A DNA stretch of 31,608 bases. Origin: Gnetum montanum (Eukaryota > Streptophyta > Gnetopsida > Gnetales > Gnetaceae). Below, piece by piece: positions 1-9,175 of this stretch (within the stretch, counting starts at the first letter, position 1; each line of letters starts with the position of its first letter). The notes under the pieces were generated by a model. That model saw only the letters and a program-made list of their open reading frames with translations. It was not told the DNA's origin and ran no database searches. Location: assembly GCA_015680685.1 (NCBI GenBank), contig MNCI01001365.1:12262-43869 (forward strand), in the 5' to 3' direction. A program made the position numbers and the translations under genes.

Positions 1-932
1 GGCCGTTCTAGATTCATGGTAAGGTTTGGTTTGTTGCACATTGACTAACAATTTCTTACTAGAGTGCTTGTTTGAATTTTTTAGGAATTTCCAACTTCCT
101 CCAATTGATTTTTTAGGTTAAGGTTTGGAAGTTGGCGATGGACCTACTCAAGTTCATCTATGCTTTCGATGTAAGCACTAGCTATTCCCTCAGTTAGTTC
201 CATGCACATTAGTGAGTTGTTCACTTGATCAGCTATCAACCACTAGGTGTCTCTTTGTCATGTGGCTGCTGCATACAGGCACTTTTGTAGGTTAAGGTCT
301 TGTGCACACCAGTTGCATGCAGGCATTGCTAAACTTTGTCCAACCCATGATCTCTGCACACAATTGCACCCTGTATCACTGTATGTGATGCATGGAACCT
401 TCTTCTTCTCGATCTTTCCAAAAGTGTTCTCCTTAGATATTTCCAAGGAAAGATCACAGATTCCTATACGTGCATCTACAGTACTTAGCCATGCCCTTCC
501 CATTATTATTGACAAGTCCCCTTTATCATTATTTACTTGCATCACTAGGAAATTAGCTAGGTATGACTACCCACACATAGTGGTAACGATGTCCTCCACC
601 AGTCCCAAAGGAACAGTGATGGACTGGTTAGCCAACTCTAGTCAAATATTCCTCTTCCTTAATGGAGGAAAGTTCCAAGCTTTGTACATCTCTTGTGATA
701 TTAGGTTGACTCCGAAACCTGAGTTCAGAAGAGCTTTACATGGTTCATTCCCAATGACTTGGAGATAGATTAGAGGGCTTCCAAGATTAGAGAATTTCCT
801 AGGAAGGTGTCCAACCTTAATCCAGTTAGTTACAACATGTGTTAACATAACTGTATGCGTTGAGCTCAGTGTTTGGTTTGAAGGGAGCTTTGAAGCCTTA
901 TTTGATGGGGAGGCATTTAGAGGTTCAATCAC
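1..932 (-). pseudogene. Ty3/gypsy retropepsin and flanking pol relic
   Basis: This is the aspartic protease part of a gypsy polyprotein, decayed by stops and frameshifts. Reading the minus strand from 932, a 96-residue open frame (932-642) carries the retropepsin core: the stretch CKALLNSGFGVNLIS matches the family pattern ALLDSGAxxNLIS, but the catalytic Asp reads Asn. After a frame change the chain resumes at 545-258 with the family block I(I)MGRAWLSTVDARIGI, which follows the active site in plant gypsy proteases. The region 1-257 is homologous to 30470-30720, the stretch that leads into reverse transcriptase in the second element of this window, so this copy runs off the left edge. In related elements the protease matures Gag-Pol. 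Here it cannot be functional, because the key Asp is lost and the frame is broken. Confidence in the family is high; clade assignment is not possible by eye. Confidence 0.82.
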
Positions 933-1480
933 TTGTGGATGTAAGGGCTTGGTTGGACTATTTTTTTTTGAAGAAAGATCTTCTCTTCATATGGCTGTTA
1001 GAACCAACAGCAGGTTGAGTATTTACAGCCCTTGTGGCATTGCATTGCTACTATTGAGTAGGGAGTTCCCCTTGCATTGATGGAGCAGGTGGTAATGGAG
1101 CTATTGGTGTGAGAGTTGCGAATGGATTTGAAGGATGGTATTCTTGTGGGTTATCTCCCCTAGGAGAAGGATTTCTAAAATACTCCCAAGCTTGGTAGTG
1201 ATGCTATGGTGTAACATGACTAACAGAGTCATGAGGAGAGATTGGATGCAGCATGTAGTAGTCATATGGGTCTGGTTTTCGGTAGGGGTATTGTTGCCTT
1301 GGTGGTGGCATCCCCCATGACTGTGGGTATTTCCACTATTGATGTTGCTCAACGGGTTGTGGTGGAGTTTCACTTGGATAATATGTTGAAGGTTGGTGGA
1401 ACTACCTTGGGTTACCTTGGGGATAAGGTAATCATCGGGGTGCTTGCTATTTATTAAATCATGGGTTGAGTGCATACACC
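933..1480 (-). pseudogene. Gag C-terminal Pro/Gln/His-rich segment, decayed
   Basis: This stretch joins the gag core (1950 upward) to the protease (932 downward) of the same minus-strand element. Translated piecewise it is rich in Pro, Gln, His, Asn and Tyr, as is usual for the linker of plant gypsy Gag proteins before protease. A 124-residue open frame at 1475-1101 preserves part of it in a shifted frame. I see no convincing CCHC zinc knuckle. Placement rests on neighbours on both sides rather than on a domain of its own. Confidence 0.55.
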
Positions 1481-2891
1481 CCAGACTCTTGTAGATGTGA
1501 TATTACTAGAAAACATCCCTTAGGATGGTCGTATTGGCATATCTCACATCCACTGTCATTGTCCGTGTCTGAATCCACAACCTCCTCGATGATGGCCATT
1601 TTGCCCTTACCCTTGTTACGTGCATTGTCCACTTCTCTCTTTTTCTTTTTGTCATGGTCACTACCTCACTCCCTAGACTCCTCTAAAATTTGAAGAAAAG
1701 TTTCAAACCTACTATCCAGGGAGTCCCACATTTGGTCTACCTTTGCCAATACTTCTGTTGTTAACTTTTGGAGCGGAAAATTTTTCCTATTCACCATCTC
1801 TTCGAGTGGTGACTCTTCTTCCTCCTCAAAAAATTTCACTCCCATTTTTCAGAGGGAAGGATCTTGGTTGTACTCTTCTGCACTTTCTCTCTTCTGTAGC
1901 TCACCTTCTTCTTTGGCTACTTACTCTAGCAATCTATGGATTTAATGAGACCTAAGCTCCAATAACCTTCCTTGGGCATATGTCCCAAGGGTTCTTCTTA
2001 TTTCATACCTAAGTCCATCCATGAGATGGCATAGTTGATCCCGCTACGAATAATCATGGCCAGTGCAATGACGTAATAGTGCATAATAGTGGTCCATGGT
2101 AGCATCCAAGGGTTCATGATTTCCTTGCTTCCATCCTTGGATAGGCTTTCACAGGTTAGACACTTAGGAGTATGTTTGGTACTTATCATTAAATAGTTCT
2201 AGCACTGTACTCCACCTCCGAATGGATTCTGATTCTACGAACCGGTACCAGCTTTCAACTTCTTTCACTAGTGTCCTTGGGAATAGCTTCATTTTTTTCC
2301 ATTCATTTTCTATGTTCTGCAAGGCACATGCATCGTGGAATGCTTATAAATGGTTTTGAGGATCAGCGTTGTATCCCCCTTCAAACCATGGGATGTTTTT
2401 CATGTCTAACCTCTTGATCCTACTATCCTTTTGGTGCCTTGTGGGAACTCTTATGGCCTCCGTTATATCTAGCATGCTTCTGGTTGCAAGTAGGGGTTCT
2501 TTTTGGTCATCTCATTCATAGCATCTATGGTGTTTACGTGGTTCCCTACTCTCCCTTCTTCTATGCCTTGATTCCTTAGAGTGCCCTCGTCCTCGTTCTC
2601 GACTGTCTCGTCAATGTTTTTCACTCTGTTTTCCTTTATCCTCAAGGATGGTTTCCTTATGACTACATTCAGACACTGAAGAAGAGGGTGAATGTGCTGA
2701 TGAAGGTGAAGAAGAAGGAGAACCATCACCATGATGGTGTTTTCTACTTTCTCTTCAGTGGTCTCAGCCACGATCATGATCACGATCAGAACGTCCACTC
2801 TTATCATGTATTTTTGTTCCTTCTTTGAACACTTCATGTTTGTGGGTATCAGAACCAAGGTTGTGAATTATGGAGTGGAGGTTCTGATACA
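1481..2891 (-). pseudogene. Gag capsid-like core (Retrotrans_gag type), decayed
   Basis: Translating the minus strand across frames gives an Arg/Asp/Ser-rich linker at about 2850-2500, then a recognisable Retrotrans_gag-like region at about 2450-1990. It contains a segment like IPWFEGGYNADPQNHL, a downstream ENEWKKMKLFPRTL block and an ESWYRFVESESIRRW block, followed by a FNDKY motif. These correspond to the family pattern of an early helix, then A..WF.......I.SW....F...F. Several in-frame stops and frame changes are present, including TAG in place of probable CAG or TGG codons. The protein would have formed the virus-like particle shell in the cytoplasm. Open frames at 2858-2469 and 2189-1998 are partial windows on it. 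The N-terminal part continues at 2892-3416. Confidence 0.72.
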
Positions 2892-3416
2892 CTACCTCCT
2901 AACCATCGTTAGGAGGAGGAACATCATTTTTTGGAAAACCTGTTGAAGCAGGTTCACCACCCTCAATTTCACTCTCAAGACATGCAGAGTGTTATGGGGC
3001 CATTTACCCTTCGAGGATGTATGGTATCTCTCTCGTCGCAAGTCCCTTTGATGTTGCACTTCTGTGGGATGGTAGTCCCTTATGTCATGATCACATGAAA
3101 CATATTCCGCATACAAAAATGGCATGCCTATTTGTGAGAGAGCACGAAGGAGCATGTTGGGAACTAATCGATCTGGAGGCAACACTATGTTACCCTCCAA
3201 GTCTCTCCAACGCAATTGTTCATCTTGGTGGAAAATAAAGGTGAAATTAGGTACATACTCATCATGATGAGTATATACCACATGAAATTGTTGAGAAACT
3301 AGTGGATCTTGGTTACATGTATTATGCTGCCAACTGTCTCTTGTGTTAGTCCTAGGCGGTGAAGTGCTCTTATGCAAAGAAGAAGATTTTGTATTGTTCG
3401 GTGTGCAATTTACCAT
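2892..3416 (-). CDS. Gag N-terminal region of the left gypsy element
   Basis: This is a 174-codon uninterrupted frame on the minus strand, starting with ATG at 3416, about 95 bases downstream of the primer-binding site at 3512-3530. That is the position expected for the gag start. The N-terminus is Ser/Thr/Pro/Asn-rich and probably disordered. The middle contains aromatic segments (around YVPNFTFIFHQDE and LRWRDLEG) and the end is Arg/Lys-rich. The frame is lost near 2892, where the Gag core continues in other frames, so only the amino-terminal part is still open. I cannot assign a domain to this part. The call rests on position between PBS and gag core. It is part of a dead element, and expression as a protein is unlikely. 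Confidence 0.6.
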   Translation of the reverse strand: MVNCTPNNTKSSSLHKSTSPPRTNTRDSWQHNTCNQDPLVSQQFHVVYTHHDEYVPNFTFIFHQDEQLRWRDLEGNIVLPPDRLVPNMLLRALSQIGMPFLYAEYVSCDHDIRDYHPTEVQHQRDLRRERYHTSSKGKWPHNTLHVLRVKLRVVNLLQQVFQKMMFLLLTMVRR

Positions 3417-3511
3417 TGTCTTATCTTTCCTTGATTAACCCTAAGGATTTGTTCTAGCATCACAACAATATGAATGATTTCCTATTTTCTACATAGCACA
3501 CAAACAACTAA

Positions 3512-3530
3512 GTCCCTAGCAACGGTGCCA
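3512..3530 (-). other. Primer-binding site, tRNA-Asp type
   Basis: On the minus strand this reads TGGCACCGTTGCTAGGGAC, one base after the LTR end ...CATCA. It matches the complement of the 3' end of plant tRNA-Asp, as used by Athila-type gypsy elements, except at three positions. All three differences fall at CpG sites of the expected sequence. It fixes the orientation of the element (minus) and the inner LTR boundary at 3532. Confidence 0.85.
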
Positions 3531-4240
3531 ATGATGAGTGGCGAGGTACCCCTACACTCAACCATACGAATACAAGCATTTTATGTGCAATCTGGTTAAA
3601 CTCCAAGGACTAAGTGCTTACGCACCTTAATGGAACACTCAGGGTTAATTAATTTTTATCCTCCCAAACTTACTTGTATTTTCATGGTTGTATGGTTAAG
3701 TAAGCTTGTGGTATGTGATTTTTATAAATTTTATCTTTTTTATGTCTTATGCTAATAAGGGGAAGGGAAGAGAACTAAGTGACTAACTTACATTAACTAT
3801 TCATTAACTAAGTTCTAATTGTTCGTAACACCAGTATCCATTCCCACTTGCCATACACATCCTGAACCAGTGCAACGCTGCTAGGATTACCAAATGCTAA
3901 TCGTTACTGGGTTACCAAGCGCTACACACATGCTCGAAGCGATCATACTGAGTGTACTTAACTAAGAGAGTCAAAGGTAATTAACTAGGAAAGAATTAAA
4001 CATTAAATAATAATTAATTACTAATTAGCTTAGTCAGTATGCTGCAAGGTTTATCATAAAGTGCATCTTTATTACCGTACACAAATGCGTGCTCAAGTAC
4101 AAATTGCTCGAATAAAGATCCGTTCACTCTATGACTCCTACTGTGGGTACATAGAAATTATTCTATCTCTGGAATGGTAAAACTGCAAGAGTTTGGCTAA
4201 GGATCTAACTCTAACTATCTTGAATAAGGGAATCCACCTC

Positions 4241-4250
4241 TTATTTATAG
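4241..4250 (-). promoter_or_regulatory. TATA box of the minus-strand LTR
   Basis: The minus strand reads CTATAAATAA here, close to the plant TATA consensus. It lies about 710 bases before the LTR inner end in element orientation and immediately downstream of three GATATCGC boxes. Confidence 0.6.
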
Positions 4251-4267
4251 AGGATGAGGCAGGATGT

Positions 4268-4308
4268 GATATCGCATGGCGGATGCGATATCGCATACGC
4301 GATATCGC
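4268..4308 (-). promoter_or_regulatory. Three GATATCGC boxes upstream of the LTR TATA box
   Basis: The sequence GATATCGC occurs at 4268-4275, 4287-4294 and 4301-4308, in a patch with about ten CpG dinucleotides. The surrounding DNA has almost none. In element orientation the patch lies 18-58 bases upstream of the TATA box, where a proximal activator site would be. GATATC is self-complementary, so the boxes work as half-palindromes on either strand. The binding factor is unknown. Confidence 0.45.
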
Positions 4309-4729
4309 GGCTCATCACCTATTCAAAAGAAAGTGAATTAAAGGATAGAATTCTTAATAATAATAAATGAAATCTAGGTATATTTCAAAAAATAATCCAT
4401 TAACAAGTAGAGCTAAGAGCTAAAAAAAAGATGAGAATAGAGACAAAGCAACCATTGAAGTTTGAAGAAAAGCTCCAAAATCCTCACAAAATCCTTTAGA
4501 AAAATACAGTCAAGATGTCACACAAAGAGAAAGAAGAGGCACCTGAAAAGTTCCAAGACATTGATACTTTTGCTTCCTCAAAATACCTACAATAATTTTG
4601 AAATACCACTAATTTCATCCTAACACTTTGAAGCAAGAATGACTCACACTTGAGCTTTCGGAGGCAAAATTTGGGAGAACACACGCTAGCTTTTCCTGGG
4701 AACTCATGCTGGTTTGCAATTTTCTCGAT

Positions 4730-5350
4730 CACGTTGTAGTCATACTGAGGTCACGCTGGCAACATGAGTATAGCGTGACTGACTCTGACAAACCCAAAAC
4801 TGAGTGAGAATAATCTGATTTCCATGGCGTAAGCCATCTTGGAAGGCCACTAATGTTTACTCCAAGTTTCAGCATTCAAGAATTCAAATTTGGAGATAAA
4901 CTATTTACCTTTCCTCACGCACGTTGTCACACATGCTGAGGTCATGCTGGTAGCGTGCGTAAATTTTAGGCCCAAAACTGAGTCAAAATGATCTAGTTTT
5001 CAAAGTGCAAGTCATCATCAAGACTCATTGTTGACAACTTCAGACTTCAGCCTCCAGAATTCCAAGAAAATTGCAAGTTTTTGCAGGTCACGCTGTGGTC
5101 ACGCTGCATTCATGCTGGCAGCATGAGTCTAGTGTGACCTACCCAAAAGTGGTCAAAACAAGGCACTTTGAGGCTCAATTTGTCAATCACAATTAGGGTA
5201 ATCACCACACTTCAAAAATTAGGCTCCAAAATTCATATTTTGATTCAAAATTTGTCATTTTACCTCACTCACACTGAGGTCATGCTGGAGTCACACTGCA
5301 ACGTGAGTGTAGTGTGCACACGCTAAGGACATGTTGGGACAAAATCAGCT
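4730..5350 (+). repeat. Degenerate tandem array, about 175-bp unit with an internal hairpin
   Basis: Four related blocks begin near 4730, 4917, 5088 and 5265. Each holds CACGCTG/CATGCTG words and closes with a complementary (T)AGCGTGA or (T)AGTGTGA word. In the first, GTCACGCT pairs with AGCGTGAC across about 14 bases. In the third, GGTCACGC faces GTGTGACC, and CATGCTGGCAGCATG is itself a palindrome. Spacers share words such as AAAACTGAGT and CAAAATT. The array lies upstream of the plus-strand TATA box at 5744, so it is probably U3 DNA of an LTR. Confidence 0.65.
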
Positions 5351-5743
5351 CACGCTGGAAGTTCTTGTCAAGTAGAGATACCTCAAACAGCCACAGAACC
5401 ACTCAAATCGACATCCTGCAGCAGTCAAGTCAGAGATCCAAAAGTCTCATGTGAGCCAAAGCCAATTTCTCTTGTTTTACATTGTCATTTCATTGTAAAT
5501 TTTCATTCATGAGCTTGTCAGGCTCTTATGCTTTGAATTGTATGTGCTTTCGTGAGCGTAAGCTAGCTTGAGTAAGTTGTCACACGTTGTAAGATACAAT
5601 GCACCTGGTCCAGAATGTACCTTGCCCACACACGTCCAACTCACATACAGTTGTCCATCAGACATGTGTCACTAGATCCACTTTCCTCTCATCTCCCAAC
5701 TATTGATTCCATTCTTGAATTCCACACCCGAACCCAACCAAAC

Positions 5744-5753
5744 CCTATAAATA
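5744..5753 (+). promoter_or_regulatory. TATA box of plus-strand LTR-like region
   Basis: CTATAAATAC in the context ACCCTATAAATACCC. It lies downstream of the hairpin-repeat array and upstream of the plus-strand coding relic. The minus-strand TATA box at 28039-28048 has the same ten-base core. Confidence 0.6.
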
Positions 5754-6108
5754 CCCTATCAATTCACATAAATGAGTTGGAAATGGGGAAGGTGGGTAAT
5801 TTTTAGAGGCAGACGACTTAGGAAACTCATACTAGTAATCCTTAGGTGCTCGAGCACACTTGACTCTTAGCATCCAAACACATCACATCACCCCAGGGCC
5901 TGGCGCTTAACTTGCCACCTACACATGCAACCATGCTTTGATTGATGCACATCTTTTCTAAGCAATATAATACAGTTCATTTTGCCAGCCATTATTTTGT
6001 TTACTCTGCTTTACATTCAGTATACATTTTTCTTGCAATACTATTCCATGTATGTTTTTGTTTACATTTAGTGCACTCTATTTACATTTAAAACATTAGT
6101 TATGATAA

Positions 6109-6139
6109 CCCCAGCGTAAGCCATAGTTTACGCTTGGGG
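6109..6139 (+). other. Stable hairpin in LTR or leader
   Basis: CCCCAGCGTAA (6109-6119) pairs with TTACGCTTGGGG (6128-6139) with one bulged T, around an 8-base loop. It is a strong stem in AT-rich DNA, about 350 bases downstream of the expected transcription start, so it would lie in the RNA. The function is unknown. Confidence 0.6.
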
Positions 6140-6319
6140 AAGTCCTTGGTTGATTTGCATGCAGACCATCCAAGGCACTTTGCCTTTGTTTTCTTTTCTA
6201 GCTCATCCTTGGGCAAAGGCAGGGTCAACTGTGTCTGCTTGATGATCTTTCAGTGTTTGTTTCCCTTCCAGCCTTACACCGATGATTTAGGTCAGTACAA
6301 GTTTAATTTGAAAATTTAT

Positions 6320-9175
6320 TAGATGTGGCAATGGATCAATGTTGCATTCTTAGAGCTAAAATTAGAAGAAGTAGACCTATTCAACTTTAATGAAGATCAT
6401 GATTTAATAGAGAAATTAGGCATTCAATCCATAGAATCAATGGTATAGTGATGGAAGATATACAAGAAAATAGGGCTCAATAACCTTGGCTTTAGGCTTA
6501 ACAAAGACCTCATTACAAATTTCTAAATCATCTAATAGCAAAAATAGTTTATGAAAAGGACAAGTTGCAATTCAAGGAGAGTATAGAGTGCTATATTGGC
6601 ATCAACATTAAGAACATGTGTGAGCTCTATGGGATAGTATAGCTAGATATTATAGAGATAGAAGCTCATCAATTCAATGAAGAGGTGCTAAGTGGCAAGT
6701 TCTAGAATTATCCTGAATGTGGAAAGACCATCAAGCTAGCACAGGCTAATTTAGTGAAGGGATAGGAATATAGGAATGTCATTCCGAAGGCTTTAGAGCT
6801 CAAGTTTCCTCATAGGATTTTTATTTTAGCTTTAAATTTTATTTTGGTTATGAAATAAATTTAGTTGCTAATTATCATGCTTAGGATTGGGTAGCTTTAG
6901 AAAATAAAAGGCATTTCTTTCCTACTTGATATATGAATGATGCATTGTAGCAGAGCTTGTCAACAATTCATGAGTAAGGGATTCAGTTGAGTCTTAACTT
7001 ATTTTTATTAGATTGTTTATTAAGTAAGGTTCTGAAACCTGAGAGAATAGCCCCAATTCCTATTAACTATGCATCACAAAGAAGAGCTTGTCTAGAAGAC
7101 CCTTGTTTTGACTTCTTTCTAGTTGTTTACCAAAGGAGCTACTTTGATGCACAAGCTCTAGAGTTCTTGATGAATTGTATATATCCTCATTTGATCAAGT
7201 TGATTTTAGGAGCTTTTCCAGTAAGATTCAACCAACAAGTTGTCAATGAAATAAATGGAAAATATCATGGATTTGTCTTTATATATGCTCACTACACCCA
7301 AATCCTCATAATAGGTTTTGAAGGAATGGCCTTTAAGATACCAAGGTTTATGGATTTTTATTTGGTATCCTTAGAGGTTGAACAACAAATGTGGGAAAGT
7401 CCCCTATGACATGATTATAAGCATACATAAGTATTTCCTATAAAATTTAGCTTTTGTAAATTCATCAATTCACAACATTTGAGAGCAATGACTAGAAGTT
7501 ATAGGGAACAATGCAGCTTTTGTCTAGTTCCAAAGAGAAAATTATCAACTACTAATATGAGAAAGGTACATCCACCAGATGATATTGATGTATTCTATCT
7601 TAGGACCATTGACAAGAAGATAAATCAAGCCAAAGATGAAGCTCCAGCATAGCTAAAGAAGCACTTATTGATGAAGCTATTTATTATATCTTATGATACC
7701 CTAATCATTGAAGTATGTAGATGGATGGAATATAGGGATCATCCTTTGGCAAGATATTTTATAGAAGAATGCTTAGCTAAAATAGAAGAAAATTACTAGA
7801 ACCAGAAAATGCAATGCCTAATGAAATTTTCCTCTTGATGGATCTGAATATGCAACAATCAAAGCCATGAGGAAAATAAGAGTTAAGCAATCCAAGGCCA
7901 AGAAAGAGCTACAGCAAAAATAATTGCAAAAGCAAAAAAGGTTGAAAGAGATATAGTAGTAGTAGTTATTAGAGCAACAAAAACTAATGAAGCTACAACT
8001 ATAGTAGTAGCAATAGAAGGAAGGATAAAGCTCTTCATCTAACCCTCATCATCCTCAGTCTTTCTTCAGGATAATTGATGAACGAGGCAACATGATCTTT
8101 CAAAATTAAGAAAAAATAAAGATGAATTATATTAATTCAGATGCTTCCCACTAAGACAGAAATAGAAGCCAATGTTATCTTCCAATAAGAAAGAAGATTA
8201 TTCACAAACATGGAAGCAGAAGCTTGTGATTTCACATGAAGAAATGTCAAAAACCATAGCCGCTTTGATCAAAGATATGGAGCAAATAGTTATAGTTTGA
8301 TAGCCAAACTTAAAGAGTTTCTATTATAGAATGAAGAAAAGACATCCAAGTTGCAAAAAGAAATGAAAGGCTTAAGAGAGGAAAATCAATAGATAAATGT
8401 AATGATAACTATTAAGGAATTATTACTAGAAAATAAGAAGTAAGGAGTAGCTCAGATGAAGAAAATATTAGCCATCACTAGTTCAAAATTGAAGCAAGGC
8501 AAGAAGGAAAAGGCCTTAGATTATTCTTACTTGGCTCTACGAAATTTCAAAGATATAATTACTGAAGTAAACTACAATAGATAGTGGATATGAGAGACCA
8601 AGTAAGAAATTATGAAAATCAAAGGAAAACTAGCTATTTTGTGGAATGGAGAGAAGATCCCAATAGCTATGTGATCTAGCCAAAGTAAAAAGGGAAGTAC
8701 CACTACCATACAAATAAGGGTTCTTAGACATGATGATGATGATAGTTATAGGAATTATGGGTGAAACTACTAAGAAGATGCTTGATTTTGAATAGTCTTA
8801 TTTTAGTGCAAGAGTTGTGCTAACTGAAATAACTAATACAATAATGGAATTATATTTAGGCAAGTTATGAGATAAAGACATTTTTGAAGGGCTTAATAGT
8901 ACAAATTCAAATGTAATGAATCAAGATATTAAAGTTCTTCTCAATTCTAAGAAATTAACACAAGAGTTGTTAGTAGAGGGCTTCCAAATTCAAAAAATGA
9001 GAAGAATTTTTCTAGAGGCTAAATAGTTACCTAATGACATGAAACTATACAAAGAGAACATAATGCAATTGTAAATTTAAACTCTAGTAATGGTTGTAAC
9101 TACTAGAGCCTGCTATAAAGCCCAAAGCATATTTTTTTAAAGGAGGATCTTTTTGGAAGGAGGAAAAGAAAAGCT
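6320..9175 (+). pseudogene. Retroelement internal region, copy A: Gln/Lys-rich coiled-coil protein relic
   Basis: I do not recognise this protein. Pieced together on the plus strand it begins near 6320 (words like LELKLEEVDLFNFNEDHD). It then has a mixed globular part whose best preserved piece is the 140-codon frame at 6987-7409 (segments PCFDFFLVVYQRSYFDAQALEFL and NEINGKYHGFVF). Beyond 7800 it becomes Lys/Glu/Gln-rich with heptad-like spacing (about 8240-8520), suggesting coiled coil. No protease, reverse transcriptase or integrase motif is visible. A purine-rich tract at 9139-9175 may be the polypurine tract. The frame is broken by dozens of stops, many of them TAG or TAA in Gln-rich runs such as 7954-7965. 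A diverged direct copy lies at 13690-16545. It is probably the gag-like product of a non-autonomous LTR element. Family confidence is low; confidence that it is a decayed repeat is high. Confidence 0.6.

Larger units (their letters stand above)
3532..4440 (-). repeat. 5' LTR of the left gypsy element (outer end uncertain)
   Basis: The inner end is sharp: TGATGAGTGGCGAGGTACC begins one base after the primer-binding site. The same 38-base terminal block, TGATGAGTGG to CATACGAA, recurs at 31418. In element orientation (minus) the LTR holds a TATA box at 4241-4250, so transcription should start near 4210 and R-U5 should run to 3532, about 680 bases. The outer (U3) end was not located, because no second full copy is in the window; 4440 is a conservative guess. 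The block is strongly AT-rich and mostly CpG-poor, apart from one patch at 4268-4308. Confidence 0.7.
5351..6320 (+). repeat. LTR-like promoter region (probable R-U5 and leader)
   Basis: No gene is seen here. The region holds a strong plus-strand TATA box (5744-5753), a CT-rich stretch before it, a stable hairpin at 6109-6139 and then the internal region that starts near 6320. The arrangement (repeat array, TATA box, untranslated stretch, coding relic) fits the 5' LTR and leader of a plus-strand retroelement. No matching 3' LTR or primer-binding site was found, so the LTR identity is inferred. Confidence 0.45.

Noticed and set aside
247-768. 173-codon plus-strand frame as a gene
   Set aside because: It is antisense to the gypsy protease relic, whose minus-strand motifs explain the sequence.
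4730-5350. CRISPR array
   Set aside because: Repeats are degenerate, units are long with related spacers, the context is plant retroelement DNA, and no cas gene is present.
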